Assembly: GCA_035308365.1 (NCBI GenBank)
Contig: DATGGU010000095.1
Span: forward strand, 26,271 to 90,270
Direction of reading: 5' to 3'
DNA length: 64,000 nt
DNA from: PALSA-505 sp035308365
Lineage (GTDB): Bacteria; Actinomycetota; Actinomycetes; Streptosporangiales; Streptosporangiaceae
The translations under genes were made by a program, and so were the position numbers. Below are positions 9,016 through 18,454 of the stretch, in pieces. Position 1 is the stretch's first letter, and each line of letters begins with the position of its first letter. The notes beneath the pieces were generated by a model. It did no database searches. It was not told where the DNA came from and saw only the letters and a program-made list of their open reading frames with translations.

Positions 9016-9463
9016 CCAGACGCCGCGCGTGGTCAGCGCCAGCCGCGAGATCGCGGCCGAGCCAGGCCGGATCTTCGAGCTGATCGCCGATCCGGCGCAG
9101 CAGCCCCGCTGGGACGGCAACGCCAACCTGGCCTGGGCGCCGGCCGGGCAGCGCGTCCACCGCAGCGGTGATGTGTTCAGCATGACGCTCACCGTGGATG
9201 GCAGCGTCCGGGAGAACCACGTGACCGAGTTCGAAGAGGGCCGCCGGATCGCCTGGATGCCCGCCGAGGTGGGAAAGCCCCGGCCCGGGCACCTGTGGCG
9301 CTGGGAACTCGCGCCGGCCGGGCCGTCCCGCACCCGGGTCACCTGCACCTACGACTGGACCCGGCTGACCGATGAGAACCGTTTCGCGCGAGCCCGGGCG
9401 ACCACACCCGACCGCCTGCAGGCCTCACTGGACCGGCTCGCAGCCCTGGCTGAGGGAACCTGA
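9005..9463 (+). CDS. SRPBCC/START-like polyketide cyclase-type protein
   Basis: The product is 152 residues; the start at 9005 overlaps the end of the repeat-protein gene by 11 nt, so the two may be co-translated. The sequence fits the helix-grip fold: REIAAEPGRIFELIADPAQQPRWDGN at the start, a strand region ending VTEFEEGRRIAWMP, then WRWELAPAGPSRTRVTCTYDW and a C-terminal helix. Such proteins bind hydrophobic ligands; most single-domain actinomycete members have no known substrate. The fold is confident, the role is not. Confidence 0.85.
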   Translation: MTPDQTPRVVSASREIAAEPGRIFELIADPAQQPRWDGNANLAWAPAGQRVHRSGDVFSMTLTVDGSVRENHVTEFEEGRRIAWMPAEVGKPRPGHLWRWELAPAGPSRTRVTCTYDWTRLTDENRFARARATTPDRLQASLDRLAALAEGT

Positions 9464-9675
9464 CCGGCCGGGCCGAGATGTGCCGCTGGTATGGCCGGAT
9501 AGCCGCGACCGTGCACACGCGATCGTCGGCCCGCCCATGGAGCCGGTCAATGGCCGGCCCCGGCCCGAGCCGGCTGACGTGGTGCTTCCGGGTTGACCCG
9601 GCCGAAAGTTACATCACCGGGCACCAGACCCTGGCAATGTGACGCCGACCGGGTTGGCGAGGGCCAGAGTCTGTT

Positions 9676-11151
9676 TCACCCGGGAGTGCCGGCGGCCGGC
9701 TTCCGGCGGACGGCCGGGACCAGCACCGCCGCGATCGCCACTGACGCCGCGGCGCAGACCGCGCCGACGGTGAAGGCATGGGTGAAGTCGTGGCTGGCCA
9801 GGTGCGTCGCGACCAGGCCGGCTCCGGCGGCGCTGGATAGAACGGCGACACCGGCCGCACCGCCGAGTTCGTGGAAGGTGTTGACCAGCGCTGACCGCAG
9901 GCCCGCCTCGGTGGGGGCGACGTCGGTGAGCGAGGCGGTGAAGGCGGTGACGAACGTCGCCCCGATACCGAGCGCGGCAATGCTCAGCCCGGTCACCATT
10001 GTGGCGGGCTGGGGCCAGTTGGCAGCGATGGCGTATCCGGCGGCTGCGAGGGCGAGGCCGGTGACCGCGACGGCCCTGGTGTTGACGCGGGCCAGCACCC
10101 GGCTGCCGGCCTGCGCTCCGGCGATGATCGCCAGGGCGGTCGGCAGGAAGGCCAGGCCTACGTGCACGGCGCTGTAGTGGTGTGCACGCTGCAGCGCGAA
10201 GGAGGCCACGAAGAAGCCGCCGACCAGCAGCCCGGTAGCGGCCAGCATCAGGAAGCTGCCGGCCAGGACGGCCCGCTGACCGAGCAGGCCCACGGTGAGC
10301 AGCGGACGCCGGGCCCGGCGCTCAACCATCGCGAAGAAAGCCCAGATCACGGCGGCCAGCACGAGCGGCAGCACGGTGGAGGCGGCTGCCCAGCCGTGGC
10401 TGCCGGCATTGATCAGGCCGTAGATGGCCGCACCGGTTCCCGCGGTGACCAGCACCCCACCAGGGATATCGAGAGCGCGCTCCGCCACGCTGGGCTGCTG
10501 CCGGGCCGGCACGGCCAGCGGTATCACGGTGAGCAGGGCAATGCCGATCGGCACGTTGATCGCGAACACCCACCGCCAGCCCGCGCCGGAGGTGAGCACG
10601 CCACCGAGGATGACGCCCAGGGCCGATCCGGCGCCGGCCAGCGCCGACCACACACCCAGCGCCTTGCCGCGGCCGGCGCCGGGGAACAGCGTCATGACGG
10701 TGGCCAGGGCGGCGGGCGACATCAGCGCCGCGCTGAGGCCCTGCAATGCACGCCCGGCGAGCAGCATTGCGGCGTCCTGCGAGAGTGCGCACAGCAAAGA
10801 TGACGCGGTGAACATGGCCAGCCCGGCCAGGGTCAGCCGCCGGGAGCCGAACAGGTCGGCGATCCGCCCGCCCAGCAGCATCAGGCCGCCGAAGAACAGG
10901 GTGTAGCTGGTCATCACCCACGGCAGTTCGCCGCGCTGCAGGTGCAGGGCCGCGCCGATGTCCGGCAGCGCCACATTCACCACCGTGACATCCAGGACCA
11001 GCATCAGCTGTGCGGATGCGACCAGGGCCAGGGCCACCCAGGGCGACGGGCCGGACCGGGTAGCTGGCGGGTGTGGGGCACGCGGCCCGGCTGCGGTCAT
11101 CGCAACCGATCCCCGTCTCCGGATTCTGGATCTGCGGTCCAGGTCCTGCAT
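9676..11151 (-). CDS. MFS drug exporter, 14-TM DHA2 type
   Basis: The product is 491 residues, with the start at 11151 supported by AAGGAGA 8 nt upstream. It contains the motifs of proton-driven DHA2 exporters: LDVTVVNVALPDIGAALHL in helix 1, GGRIADLFGSRRL (motif A), and SALMSPAALATVM followed by GVWSALAGAGSALGVILGG (motif C region). About 14 hydrophobic segments are present. It should pump drugs or a metabolite out of the cell. The divergent TetR gene at 11259 and the repeats between them show local repressor control of the EmrB/LfrA kind. Confidence 0.92.
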   Translation of the reverse strand: MQDLDRRSRIRRRGSVAMTAAGPRAPHPPATRSGPSPWVALALVASAQLMLVLDVTVVNVALPDIGAALHLQRGELPWVMTSYTLFFGGLMLLGGRIADLFGSRRLTLAGLAMFTASSLLCALSQDAAMLLAGRALQGLSAALMSPAALATVMTLFPGAGRGKALGVWSALAGAGSALGVILGGVLTSGAGWRWVFAINVPIGIALLTVIPLAVPARQQPSVAERALDIPGGVLVTAGTGAAIYGLINAGSHGWAAASTVLPLVLAAVIWAFFAMVERRARRPLLTVGLLGQRAVLAGSFLMLAATGLLVGGFFVASFALQRAHHYSAVHVGLAFLPTALAIIAGAQAGSRVLARVNTRAVAVTGLALAAAGYAIAANWPQPATMVTGLSIAALGIGATFVTAFTASLTDVAPTEAGLRSALVNTFHELGGAAGVAVLSSAAGAGLVATHLASHDFTHAFTVGAVCAAASVAIAAVLVPAVRRKPAAGTPG

Positions 11152-11181
11152 GACGATCTCCTTCTCGGGCCGGATCTGAGC

Positions 11182-11230
11182 TAACGTGTACAGGCATGTA
11201 CGAGTTACGGCTCACAGGCTAACTCGTACA
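11182..11230. promoter_or_regulatory. TetR operator cluster between MFS and TetR genes
   Basis: Three related half-sites lie in the divergent promoter: TAACGTGTACA at 11182-11192, TGTACGAGTTA at 11197-11207 and TAACTCGTACA at 11220-11230. The second and third are perfect inverted copies of 11 bp. The arrangement would let a TetR dimer repress both the MFS pump and its own gene. Confidence 0.7.
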
Positions 11231-11258
11231 CTGGTGTTCGGGAAAGGGGATTTCCGGG

Positions 11259-11870
11259 ATGTCTTCCAGCGGTGCCCGCGCGGCGGCCCCGCGGGCGCAG
11301 CGGGCCGATGCGCGCCGCAACATCGCCGCGATCCTGGACGCGGCCACAGACTGCCTAGCGCGCGACCCAGAAATGAGCATCGCCGATATCGCGGCGGCAG
11401 CGGGGGTCGGGCGCATCACGCTCTACGGGCACTTCAAAACCCGCGCCGAACTCGTGGACGCCGTGATGGCCCGGACCATCGAGCACGCCGACGCGGTCCT
11501 CGACGCCACCGACACCGGCGGCGACCCCGCCGACGCGCTCGCCCGGCTGGTCGCCGCCTCCTGGCAGATCGTCCACCAGTTCCGCAACATCCTGCTGGCC
11601 GCACAGCGGGAACTCCCCGCCGAGCGCATCCGGGGCGTCCATGACCCACTCCTGCGCCGGGTGCATTCCCTCATCGAGCGAGGACAGCGCGCCGGGACTT
11701 TCCGTACCGACCTGCCGGAACAATGGCTGATCACCACTGCGTTCAGCCTCATGCATGCCGCGGCCGAAGACGCCACGGCCGGCCGCCTCCAGGCTGACGA
11801 CGCCGCCCGGCTGATCACCGCCACCCTGCTCGCAGCCTTCACCCCACCCGTAGAAAGCCGCCAGCCCTGA
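11259..11870 (+). CDS. TetR-family repressor, divergent from the MFS pump
   Basis: The product is 203 residues. The N-terminal DNA-binding domain reads RRNIAAILDAATDCLARDPEMSIADIAAAAGVGRITLYGHFKTRAEL, a standard TetR helix-turn-helix with the GRITLYGHF recognition helix. The C-terminal half is helical and variable, as expected for the ligand pocket. Its position, 108 nt from and opposite to the MFS exporter, with paired operators in between, makes it the likely repressor of that exporter, released by a pump substrate. Confidence 0.9.
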   Translation: MSSSGARAAAPRAQRADARRNIAAILDAATDCLARDPEMSIADIAAAAGVGRITLYGHFKTRAELVDAVMARTIEHADAVLDATDTGGDPADALARLVAASWQIVHQFRNILLAAQRELPAERIRGVHDPLLRRVHSLIERGQRAGTFRTDLPEQWLITTAFSLMHAAAEDATAGRLQADDAARLITATLLAAFTPPVESRQP

Positions 11871-12138
11871 CCGGCGCCGTCCGCTTTTTTACGGCCGAAG
11901 AAGCCCCCGTCACCAGCCTCGCCCACCCGCCTCCGGGGATCTGCCTCCTCCCATCCATCCGGTGTCACATTGTGCCTGGCTGGGGTGTCAATGAGGGGAG
12001 CGGAACCCGGGACCGCCGCTGGTCACCGTCAGGCAGTCCACCCTGGCCACCGATCTCACTCATAGTGATGAACCACTTACAAGGACGTTGCCGTTATACG
12101 GGCGGCCCCGCCAGCCCCAAACTGTCCAGGGAGTAATC

Positions 12139-12891
12139 GTGAGAAGTTTCAAGATGATGGCCGCACTGGCTGCAGCGGTGGCCATGACGGCGGCGGGCAC
12201 GGCTACCGCCGCCGCGGCGGGTGGCCAGGAGAGCACCCTTGAGGCCGCCTTCCTGGCGATCGTCGACCCGGCGCCGCCGAGCACCATCGTGGCCCGGTTC
12301 ACCGTCCCGGCCGTGAACTGCACCAGCACTTCAGGAATCGAGGACGCGACCGCCCAGGTGGGGGCGCTGCCCGGGGCCGGCCGGGATCGCCACGCGGATG
12401 CCGGCACCGGCTCGGGTGCCATGGCCATCCCAGGCTCTGTGACCGCGCGCGCGGACGTCATGGGGAGCTGCGCCGGGGGTTCGGCCCTCTACCAGGCGCA
12501 GGCCCTCGGGGCACCGCTGGCCATGACCGTCAGCCCGGGCGACAAGGTGCTGCTGACGGCATCCTTCGACCCGGGCACCCAACGGCGGACGGGCACCGTC
12601 GATGACCTCACCACCGGGGTGACCCTCACCCGGTCACACCTGGACAAGGGTGCGTTCGCCCCGTTCTCGGACTTCGCTGGCGTCCAGCGCGTCCGGCGGG
12701 ATCCGATCCCCGGCTTCGGCACCATTCGCTGGTCCGGCGTGCGGATCAACGGCGCTCCCGTCGGCACCGCCCAGGCGCTGTTCGGCTTCAGCCTGATAGC
12801 CAGCATTGCCCACCCCCGGGTACTGATCAGGACATCGCCGTTGTCCAAGGCCGGGGATGCCTACACCAACACCTGGGTCGCAGGCAGCTAA
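12139..12891 (+). CDS. Secreted G1-endopeptidase-like (eqolisin-fold) protein
   Basis: A GTG at 12139 with AGGGAG upstream gives a product of about 250 residues. A signal peptide ending in an alanine-rich stretch is followed by features of bacterial peptidase-G1-like proteins: ARFTVPAVNCTSTSGIEDATAQVG, a middle ALYQAQALG strand, SPGDKVLLTASFDPGTQRRTGTVDDLTTG, and the FGTIRWSGVRINGAPVG end strands. The catalytic Gln/Glu segments of fungal eqolisins are not evident, so it may be an inactive or binding version. Function is therefore uncertain. Confidence 0.65.
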   Translation: MRSFKMMAALAAAVAMTAAGTATAAAAGGQESTLEAAFLAIVDPAPPSTIVARFTVPAVNCTSTSGIEDATAQVGALPGAGRDRHADAGTGSGAMAIPGSVTARADVMGSCAGGSALYQAQALGAPLAMTVSPGDKVLLTASFDPGTQRRTGTVDDLTTGVTLTRSHLDKGAFAPFSDFAGVQRVRRDPIPGFGTIRWSGVRINGAPVGTAQALFGFSLIASIAHPRVLIRTSPLSKAGDAYTNTWVAGS

Positions 12892-12954
12892 GCACCGCCA
12901 GGCGCTTCATGACAGGTTTCGACGCCGTTGTCCTGGGCGTTGTCCTTGGTGGTC

Positions 12955-12990
12955 AGCCGGATCGGCCGAGGCGGGGCGGCCGATCCGGCT
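12955..12990. terminator. Bidirectional hairpin between convergent genes
   Basis: AGCCGGATCGGCC (12955-12967) pairs perfectly with GGCCGATCCGGCT (12978-12990) over a 10-nt loop. It sits between the ends of the G1-like gene (12891) and the beta-helix gene (12998), the right place to stop transcription from both sides. There is no T-run, which is common for actinomycete terminators. Confidence 0.7.
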
Positions 12991-12997
12991 GCGCCGG

Positions 12998-15328
12998 TTA
13001 CGGGTAGGTGACGACGTCGCTTGGGCCGCCGAAGCTGGAGTTCACGGCCTTGCCGGTGCCGTTGATGACCGATTGGATGCCGCCGGAGCCGTTGAGGAAC
13101 ACGGTCAGGATGTCGTTGAACCGGACGCCGGAGGTATCAGGCGACTGGAAGGCCATGGCGTTCTCGATGGCCACCCCCTGATTGAAATAGGAGTAGCTGC
13201 CCATGCCATAGCCGGTGAACGAGGTCACGCTGGCCGGGACGTAGAAGGCCGGGTAACCGTCCTGGGTGGCGCTGGACATCCAGACCGGCTGGCTGGGTAC
13301 CTCGTACGGGTTCTCGTTCTGGAAGAACAGGTCGGTGCCGCCCTGGCCGTTCCAGATCGTCTCGTACTGCTGGAAGTGCTCGACGGCCAGGCCGTTGGCG
13401 GTGACGTTGTTCCCGTTGACCGCCAGCCCGGTCGCCGAAGGATCGCCGGACCAGGTGCCGGCGCCCGCGCCGTGGTCGGCCCGCCAGATCCAGACATCGT
13501 CGATGATCGAATTGTTGCTGTTGTCCACGAAGGCGGTGGCCGCCGAGCCTGCTTCGGCGCCACCGACCCGGAAGAACACGTCATCCATGCTGTCCGGGTT
13601 CGAGGCGTTGTTCGCCGTCGACCCCTCAACGCCGACTTGCAGCAGGGCCGAGGACTGGGTGGGCCCGGCGTCGAAGATGAGACCGGAAATGCTGACGCCG
13701 GGCACACCGGCCACGTTCATCGTGATGTTGCCAGCGGTAGGGATCAGCGTGGCGAAGCCGAGGCCGACGATCTTGGTGTTCGGGTTGGTGACGTTGATCG
13801 TCTGGTTGTACTGGTAGACACCCGGGGTGAACAGCAGGTTGTCGCCGGCCCCGAGCGCCGCGTTGATCTGCGCAACGGTGCTGGACGAGTTGACCACGTA
13901 GAAGGTGTTCAGCGACAGCGAGGTGCCCGGCGTGTTCCCGTTGGCCCAGGCCGGGCCGCGCGAATTGGTTTGCGGCGAGGGAACGAACACGTTGTAGCCG
14001 CCTGAGGAATTGACATACAGGTAAGGCTCTTCCTGGGTCACCGGGCAGTTGGCCAGCGTCGTGTAGGGCGGGGGGCCGCCGCTGTCGCCGGAGTTGGACG
14101 CGAAGCTCTGCGGCGGGGCGCCGGGATCGCCGCAGAACACCTGGTTCCAGACCCCGTTGCTCCAGCTGTCGATGTTGCTGTTACGGGTGAAGAACTGCTG
14201 CTGCGAGCCGTTGGTTACCTTGCCGCCATTGAACGCGGAGTCGGCGATGAACCCGCCGCTGGCCCAGTCCGGGCTGCCGTCGCAGTAGTCCATCAGCGTC
14301 AGGTTGCCGTTGATATCGACCCGGCGCAGCGGGGCGCCCTGCGAGACGGCCCACACGTCTGTGCCGCTGAAGCAGCCGGTCATGCCGGTGACGTTGATCG
14401 TCAGGTTGGAGATCGACCGCCAGAAGTTGGTGGTTGCGTAGCACTGCGACTGGTTGCCGTTCGTGCACTGGTTATAGGAGTTGATCGCGCCGTTGATCAC
14501 CACCTGACTGGGATTGTGGCCCAGGCCCGCGACGCTCTCGTAGTAGCCGACGGTGAACACCAGCGGGTTGGATGACGACCCGTAGGTGCCGGGCTGGAAC
14601 AGGATCTCGTACCGCTGCGAGCCAAACTGGTTCGGTACCTGGGCGCTGGAGATCGAGTTCAGCGTGGACAGGATCGAGCTCACCGGCATGCCGGGGTTGA
14701 ACACATACACGCTGGGACCGAGGCTGCCGCCGGTGGGGGGCGGCGGCGCTGAGCCGGTGGACTGGTTCTCGTTGTAGGCCGTGAAGTTGGTCATGGACCA
14801 CCAGTTGGTGGCGGACGATGCCGTCAGCAGGATGCGGATGTACTGCGCGGACTGCTGCGAGAACGTGGCGGTCTCCGGGGACGAGGAACCGGACGCGAAG
14901 TAGACCGGGGTGAACTTCACGCCGTCGTTGGAGACCTCCACGTCGAAGCCCCGGGCGTAGTCACCGGTATTGCCGCCGGAGTCCAGCTCGACCTGGTTGA
15001 AGGTCTGGACCGAGCCCATGTTGACCTGCCACCACATGCCCGGGGCCTGGTCGGCATCGGAGCTGAACCGGGCGCCGGTGTTACCGCTGATCGCGTTCTG
15101 GGGTGAGTCACCCGGCGAGGAATTCGTGTTCGAGCTGGCCGTCCAGCCGGACTCGCTGAGCTGCGTCTCGGTCTGCGCTCTCACCGTGTGCGCTGGCGCG
15201 GTCCGCGCCGAGGCCGCCGCGGGCTGGCCGAGGCCCGGTGCGGCAAGCAGGAGGCCGCCGAGGGTGACTGCGGCGACCAGGATATGGCTGGCCCGGTGGG
15301 GGCCGCGCAGGCCGGCGAGGATGGCCAT
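12998..15328 (-). CDS. Secreted CBM32 (F5/8 type C) plus beta-helix protein
   Basis: The product is 776 residues with a start at 15328 behind GGAGGAAG. A signal peptide is followed by an F5/8 type C/CBM32 module at about residues 52-188 (NAISGNTGARFSSD, WWQVNMGSVQTFNQVELDS, QYIRILLTAS). After a proline-rich linker comes a long Asn/Gly/Ser-rich region with repeated short strands (TPGVYQYNQTINVTNPNTKIVGLG, GVSISGLIFDAG), typical of a right-handed parallel beta-helix. Such architectures occur in polysaccharide lyases and glucanases. No catalytic residues can be assigned; polysaccharide binding or cleavage outside the cell is the likely role. Confidence 0.75.
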   Translation of the reverse strand: MAILAGLRGPHRASHILVAAVTLGGLLLAAPGLGQPAAASARTAPAHTVRAQTETQLSESGWTASSNTNSSPGDSPQNAISGNTGARFSSDADQAPGMWWQVNMGSVQTFNQVELDSGGNTGDYARGFDVEVSNDGVKFTPVYFASGSSSPETATFSQQSAQYIRILLTASSATNWWSMTNFTAYNENQSTGSAPPPPTGGSLGPSVYVFNPGMPVSSILSTLNSISSAQVPNQFGSQRYEILFQPGTYGSSSNPLVFTVGYYESVAGLGHNPSQVVINGAINSYNQCTNGNQSQCYATTNFWRSISNLTINVTGMTGCFSGTDVWAVSQGAPLRRVDINGNLTLMDYCDGSPDWASGGFIADSAFNGGKVTNGSQQQFFTRNSNIDSWSNGVWNQVFCGDPGAPPQSFASNSGDSGGPPPYTTLANCPVTQEEPYLYVNSSGGYNVFVPSPQTNSRGPAWANGNTPGTSLSLNTFYVVNSSSTVAQINAALGAGDNLLFTPGVYQYNQTINVTNPNTKIVGLGFATLIPTAGNITMNVAGVPGVSISGLIFDAGPTQSSALLQVGVEGSTANNASNPDSMDDVFFRVGGAEAGSAATAFVDNSNNSIIDDVWIWRADHGAGAGTWSGDPSATGLAVNGNNVTANGLAVEHFQQYETIWNGQGGTDLFFQNENPYEVPSQPVWMSSATQDGYPAFYVPASVTSFTGYGMGSYSYFNQGVAIENAMAFQSPDTSGVRFNDILTVFLNGSGGIQSVINGTGKAVNSSFGGPSDVVTYP

Positions 15329-15431
15329 GGCTTCCTCCTACGAGTTAAACTAAAGCCTGAACTAACCTGTGTGTAACTCGGTGACGTGGCAGTGACAAGC
15401 CGTCACGAGTGACAGTGTTATGTAACCCCTT

Positions 15432-15552
15432 ACATATGGCTGATCAGCCCGTACCAACGCCGGGGTTCCTGTCTGCGGGCGCTTCTTCCGTTCACATATG
15501 GCTGATCAGCCCGTGCCAATGCCAGGGTTTCCTGCCTGCGGGGCGCTTCTTC
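15432..15552. repeat. Two tandem copies of a 57-59 bp element
   Basis: Copy 1 (15432-15488) and copy 2 (15494-15552) both begin ACATATGGCTGATCAGCCCG and end GCGCTTCTTC or GGCGCTTCTTC, with a few substitutions and two length differences between them. They lie between the ROK gene end (15626) and the promoter of the beta-helix gene. ATATGGCTGATCAG is itself partly palindromic around TGATCA. The element could be a duplicated regulatory site; I do not recognise it. Confidence 0.75.
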
Positions 15553-15625
15553 ATTGAGCGTTTCGGGTGGGTGCGGCAAGTGGGTCAGCCCGCCGCCAGG
15601 GCTGCATGCCCGTCCGGTGGCCGGG

Positions 15626-16840
15626 TCAGCCTGCCGCGCGGTGCCCTGCGGCGGGCATCGGGTTGCTCAGTGTGCCGCTGAGGAAGCGCTCCATCGGGAG
15701 GGTTGCGGCGCCGAGGGCGACCGCGTCCGGGCCGAGCTGGCCGAGTTCCATGGTGGTCTGGGCGAACCGGTGGGTGAGGGAATGCTGGCGGGCCGCCTCG
15801 CGGATGTCAGGGAGCAGCCGCTCGCCGAGCAGCAGCCCGGCCCAGCCGCCAAGGATGACGCGCTCCGGGCCGAACAGGTTGATCAGCCCGGCGATACCGG
15901 CGCCCAGATACGCCGCGGTCTCCCGGAGCGTCTCGACCGCCCGGGCGGAGGTGGAGGCGATCAGGGCGGCCAGCGCGGATTCCTCGTCCGGGCCGGGCAG
16001 TGGCTGCCCGTAGCGGTCCAGGATCGCCTCGGCGCCGACGTAGGCCTCCAGGCAGCCGCGCGCTCCGCAGCGGCAGGCCCGGCCGCCTAGCTGGATCACG
16101 GTATGACCCCACTCGGCCGCCACCGAGCTGCCGCCCTGGCCGGGTGACCCGCTGGTGATGATGCTGGCTCCCAGGCCCGAGCCGATCAGGCAGACCACGG
16201 CCTGCCGGGCGCCGCGCCCGGCGCCGAACCACAGCTCGGCCTGGCCCATGGTCTTGGCACCGTTGTCGATGTACAGCGGGAAGCCGGCGGCCGGCCGGAG
16301 CAGGCGTCCTAGCGGGACGGCGTCCCAGCCGTAGGTCTGGCCGTGTACCAGCACCTCGTCGCCCTGCTCCACGACGCCCGGCACCCCGACGCCGACGCCG
16401 AGCACGGCGGAGGGGCCGGCGCCGCCGCCGGCCAGCACGCTGGCCAGGCCGGCCGAGATCCGGTCGACCACCACGCCGACACCGTGGGCGCGGGGATCCA
16501 GGGGATAGTCTGCCCTGGCCAGGACTGCCATGGTCGCGTCGAACATCTCGACCCGGACCCGCGTCTCGCCGACATCGACCCCGATCACATATCCATAGCC
16601 GGGGTTCATCCGCAGCAGCACCCGGGGCCGCCCGCCGTCGGAGTCGGCCGAGCCTGCCTCGGTCACGATGCCGTCGCTGATCAGTTCGCGGATGACGTTG
16701 CTGACCGAAGCCGCGCTCAGGCCGGTCGCCGCCCCGAGATCCTGGCGGCTGCACGGCTGGCCGCAGAACAGGGACCACAGGAGGACCGCCCGGTTGTCCC
16801 GGCGCAGATCCCGCACCGTCCAGCGCTTCCGCTCCGCCAC
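15626..16840 (-). CDS. ROK-family sugar-responsive regulator
   Basis: The product is 404 residues from a GTG at 16840 with AAGGGGAG upstream. The N-terminus is a winged helix-turn-helix (SRQDLGAATGLSAASVSNVIRELISDGIV). The rest is a ROK domain: GVDVGETRVRVEMFD, the sugar-site region YIDNGAKTMGQAELWFG, and the zinc motif CRCGARGCLEAYVG. Regulators of this NagC/XylR/Mlc type repress sugar-use genes and respond to sugars. The neighbouring beta-helix protein and GH3 enzyme are plausible targets, but no operator was found to prove it. Confidence 0.9.
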   Translation of the reverse strand: MAERKRWTVRDLRRDNRAVLLWSLFCGQPCSRQDLGAATGLSAASVSNVIRELISDGIVTEAGSADSDGGRPRVLLRMNPGYGYVIGVDVGETRVRVEMFDATMAVLARADYPLDPRAHGVGVVVDRISAGLASVLAGGGAGPSAVLGVGVGVPGVVEQGDEVLVHGQTYGWDAVPLGRLLRPAAGFPLYIDNGAKTMGQAELWFGAGRGARQAVVCLIGSGLGASIITSGSPGQGGSSVAAEWGHTVIQLGGRACRCGARGCLEAYVGAEAILDRYGQPLPGPDEESALAALIASTSARAVETLRETAAYLGAGIAGLINLFGPERVILGGWAGLLLGERLLPDIREAARQHSLTHRFAQTTMELGQLGPDAVALGAATLPMERFLSGTLSNPMPAAGHRAAG

Positions 16841-17550
16841 TGCTCCCCTTGTGTCGTGTCCCGGCGCGGATCCCGGACTGTCCGGCGCCGCCGCTCCCCT
16901 GCCCCTTATGTCGCACCTTATATCAAGTAAACGATGTAACTCGGCAGGCGTGGCCGCAGGCTCGGTAGCTCAGCCGTCAGCGCACGCTGACCTGGACCGG
17001 GCCGCCTGCGGGGTTCACCTGGGAGCGCCACGATGCGCCGAGGTGTGCTGGGCGGCCGGGGATCAGGCGCTGCGGGCAGGACCGGGCGGGCAACTGGCAG
17101 TCCTGGCGTACTTCCAGCCGGGCCAGGCTGCGGAAGACGGCGCTGCGCAGTACGAACCGGCCCAGCGGTGGCGGGGTCGCGGCCGAGATCGCGTTGGGGC
17201 GAGATCCACAGGAGCGGCGGGGCGGCGTGCACGAGGATCCGCGGCTCCCCCGCGGCCCCGGCTCCGGCATCGGCCCCGGCTCCAGTTCCGCTCCGGTGAG
17301 CTGTCCGCGGCCGGTTATCCGCCGCACGGCAGCCGACGTCCAGACCGGAGTCCGCCAGCGGAGCGCCGCGCCGGCCCGGAACGCGGCGTAGCTCTGGTGC
17401 CGCCGGTGCCCGGTCACCAGCGCCAGCACGTTGGAACCCGCGTGGGCGAGGTCAGCATCGCCGAGAAGCTGACGTGTTCAGAGGTTGGAACGGTAACCTG
17501 TTCTCCCGTCAGGTCACCGTGGGAAGCCAGAAGACAACAGGCAGGCGCTG
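16841..17550. other. Long gap without supported gene
   Basis: These 710 bp hold several long open frames on both strands, as expected in GC-rich DNA, but none shows a domain, a good start or a ribosome site. The 16900-16935 stretch is AT-rich and probably contains the ROK promoter. Near 17465-17515 a GGTAACC...GGTCACC pattern precedes the DUF3105 gene and may be part of its promoter. Confidence 0.4.
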
Positions 17551-18333
17551 ATGTCCAAGGGTGCCAGGAACAGAGCCCAGGCCCGGGAGAAGGTCGCCCA
17601 GATGCGGGCACAGCAGCGCCGGGCCGAGCGGCGCCGCAACCTGATGTGGGCCGGCGTCATCGTGGTCGCCGCGGGCGCGCTGATTGGCGCCGTCGTCGCC
17701 GCGCTCCCCTCCGGTAGCAGCGGCAGCGGCAGGGAGGTCATCCCGGCGGCGGTGACCGGCTCAAGCCCGGTGGTGCAGCCCGCCCCGCTGGTGGTGCCCA
17801 ACCCTTCCGGCATCAGCGGTGTGGTCGCCTACGACACCACGGGCTGGCCTGCCAGCAGCCACAACGGCCCGGCTGCCCGCGCGCTGGGGCACAACCATGT
17901 TCCCGGGCCGGTGACCTACGCGGTCACCCCTCCGGTGGGCGGTGACCATAACGCGGTGTGGATGAACTGCGGCATCTACGACAAGCCGGTGCCGAACGAG
18001 CACGCGGTGCACAACCTCGAGCACGGCGCCGTATGGATCACCTACCGGCCGTCGCTGGCAAAGAGCGAGGTGAACGCGCTGCGCGCCTTCGTGGAACGCC
18101 AGAGTGTCCTGTCACCCGGCGGTCAGGGCAGCTCGCGGTACATGGATCTGACTCCCTACCCGGGACTGCCTGCCCCGATCGTCGTGACCTCGTGGGGATT
18201 CCAGCTTCGGCTCACCTCGCCCACCGACCCGCGGCTGCAGGAGTTCGTCAACAAGTTCCGCGTGTCCAAGACCTACACACCCGAGTACGGCGGGCCGTGC
18301 ACCGGCGGGGTCGGCACCCCGCTGGAAAAGTAG
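17551..18333 (+). CDS. DUF3105 membrane-anchored protein
   Basis: The product is 260 residues. A basic N-terminus (RAQQRRAERRRNL) precedes one membrane segment (about residues 31-51), so the C-terminal domain is extracytoplasmic. That domain carries the DUF3105 signature: VTYAVTPPVGGDHNAVWMNCGIYDKPVPNEHAVHNLEHGAVWITY. The conserved His, Cys and Glu residues suggest metal binding or redox function, but the family has no assigned role. It is often linked to copper or heavy-metal genes in actinomycetes. It is monocistronic here. Confidence 0.88.
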   Translation: MSKGARNRAQAREKVAQMRAQQRRAERRRNLMWAGVIVVAAGALIGAVVAALPSGSSGSGREVIPAAVTGSSPVVQPAPLVVPNPSGISGVVAYDTTGWPASSHNGPAARALGHNHVPGPVTYAVTPPVGGDHNAVWMNCGIYDKPVPNEHAVHNLEHGAVWITYRPSLAKSEVNALRAFVERQSVLSPGGQGSSRYMDLTPYPGLPAPIVVTSWGFQLRLTSPTDPRLQEFVNKFRVSKTYTPEYGGPCTGGVGTPLEK

Positions 18334-18454
18334 CCTCGCCCGGCTATCCGGACGTGCCGCCGCAGGCCGGCCGCCCGGCCTGGTCACGCAGGTGACTGGC
18401 GATCGGTGTGCGGGCAACTGGCCGCCGGAATGCTCGAAGCAGAGGGTGTAGCCC

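Noticed and set aside
12857..14005. 382-codon plus-strand frame over the beta-helix gene
   Set aside because: Antisense to the CBM32/beta-helix gene, which has a signal peptide and repeat strands; the plus frame has neither.
15494..15552. CRISPR-like repeat
   Set aside because: Only two copies with 5 bp between them and no spacer structure; no cas genes in the window.
16668..17717. Frame crossing the ROK gene and the gap after it
   Set aside because: Starts antisense to the ROK HTH, has no domain and overlaps the DUF3105 start; not coding.
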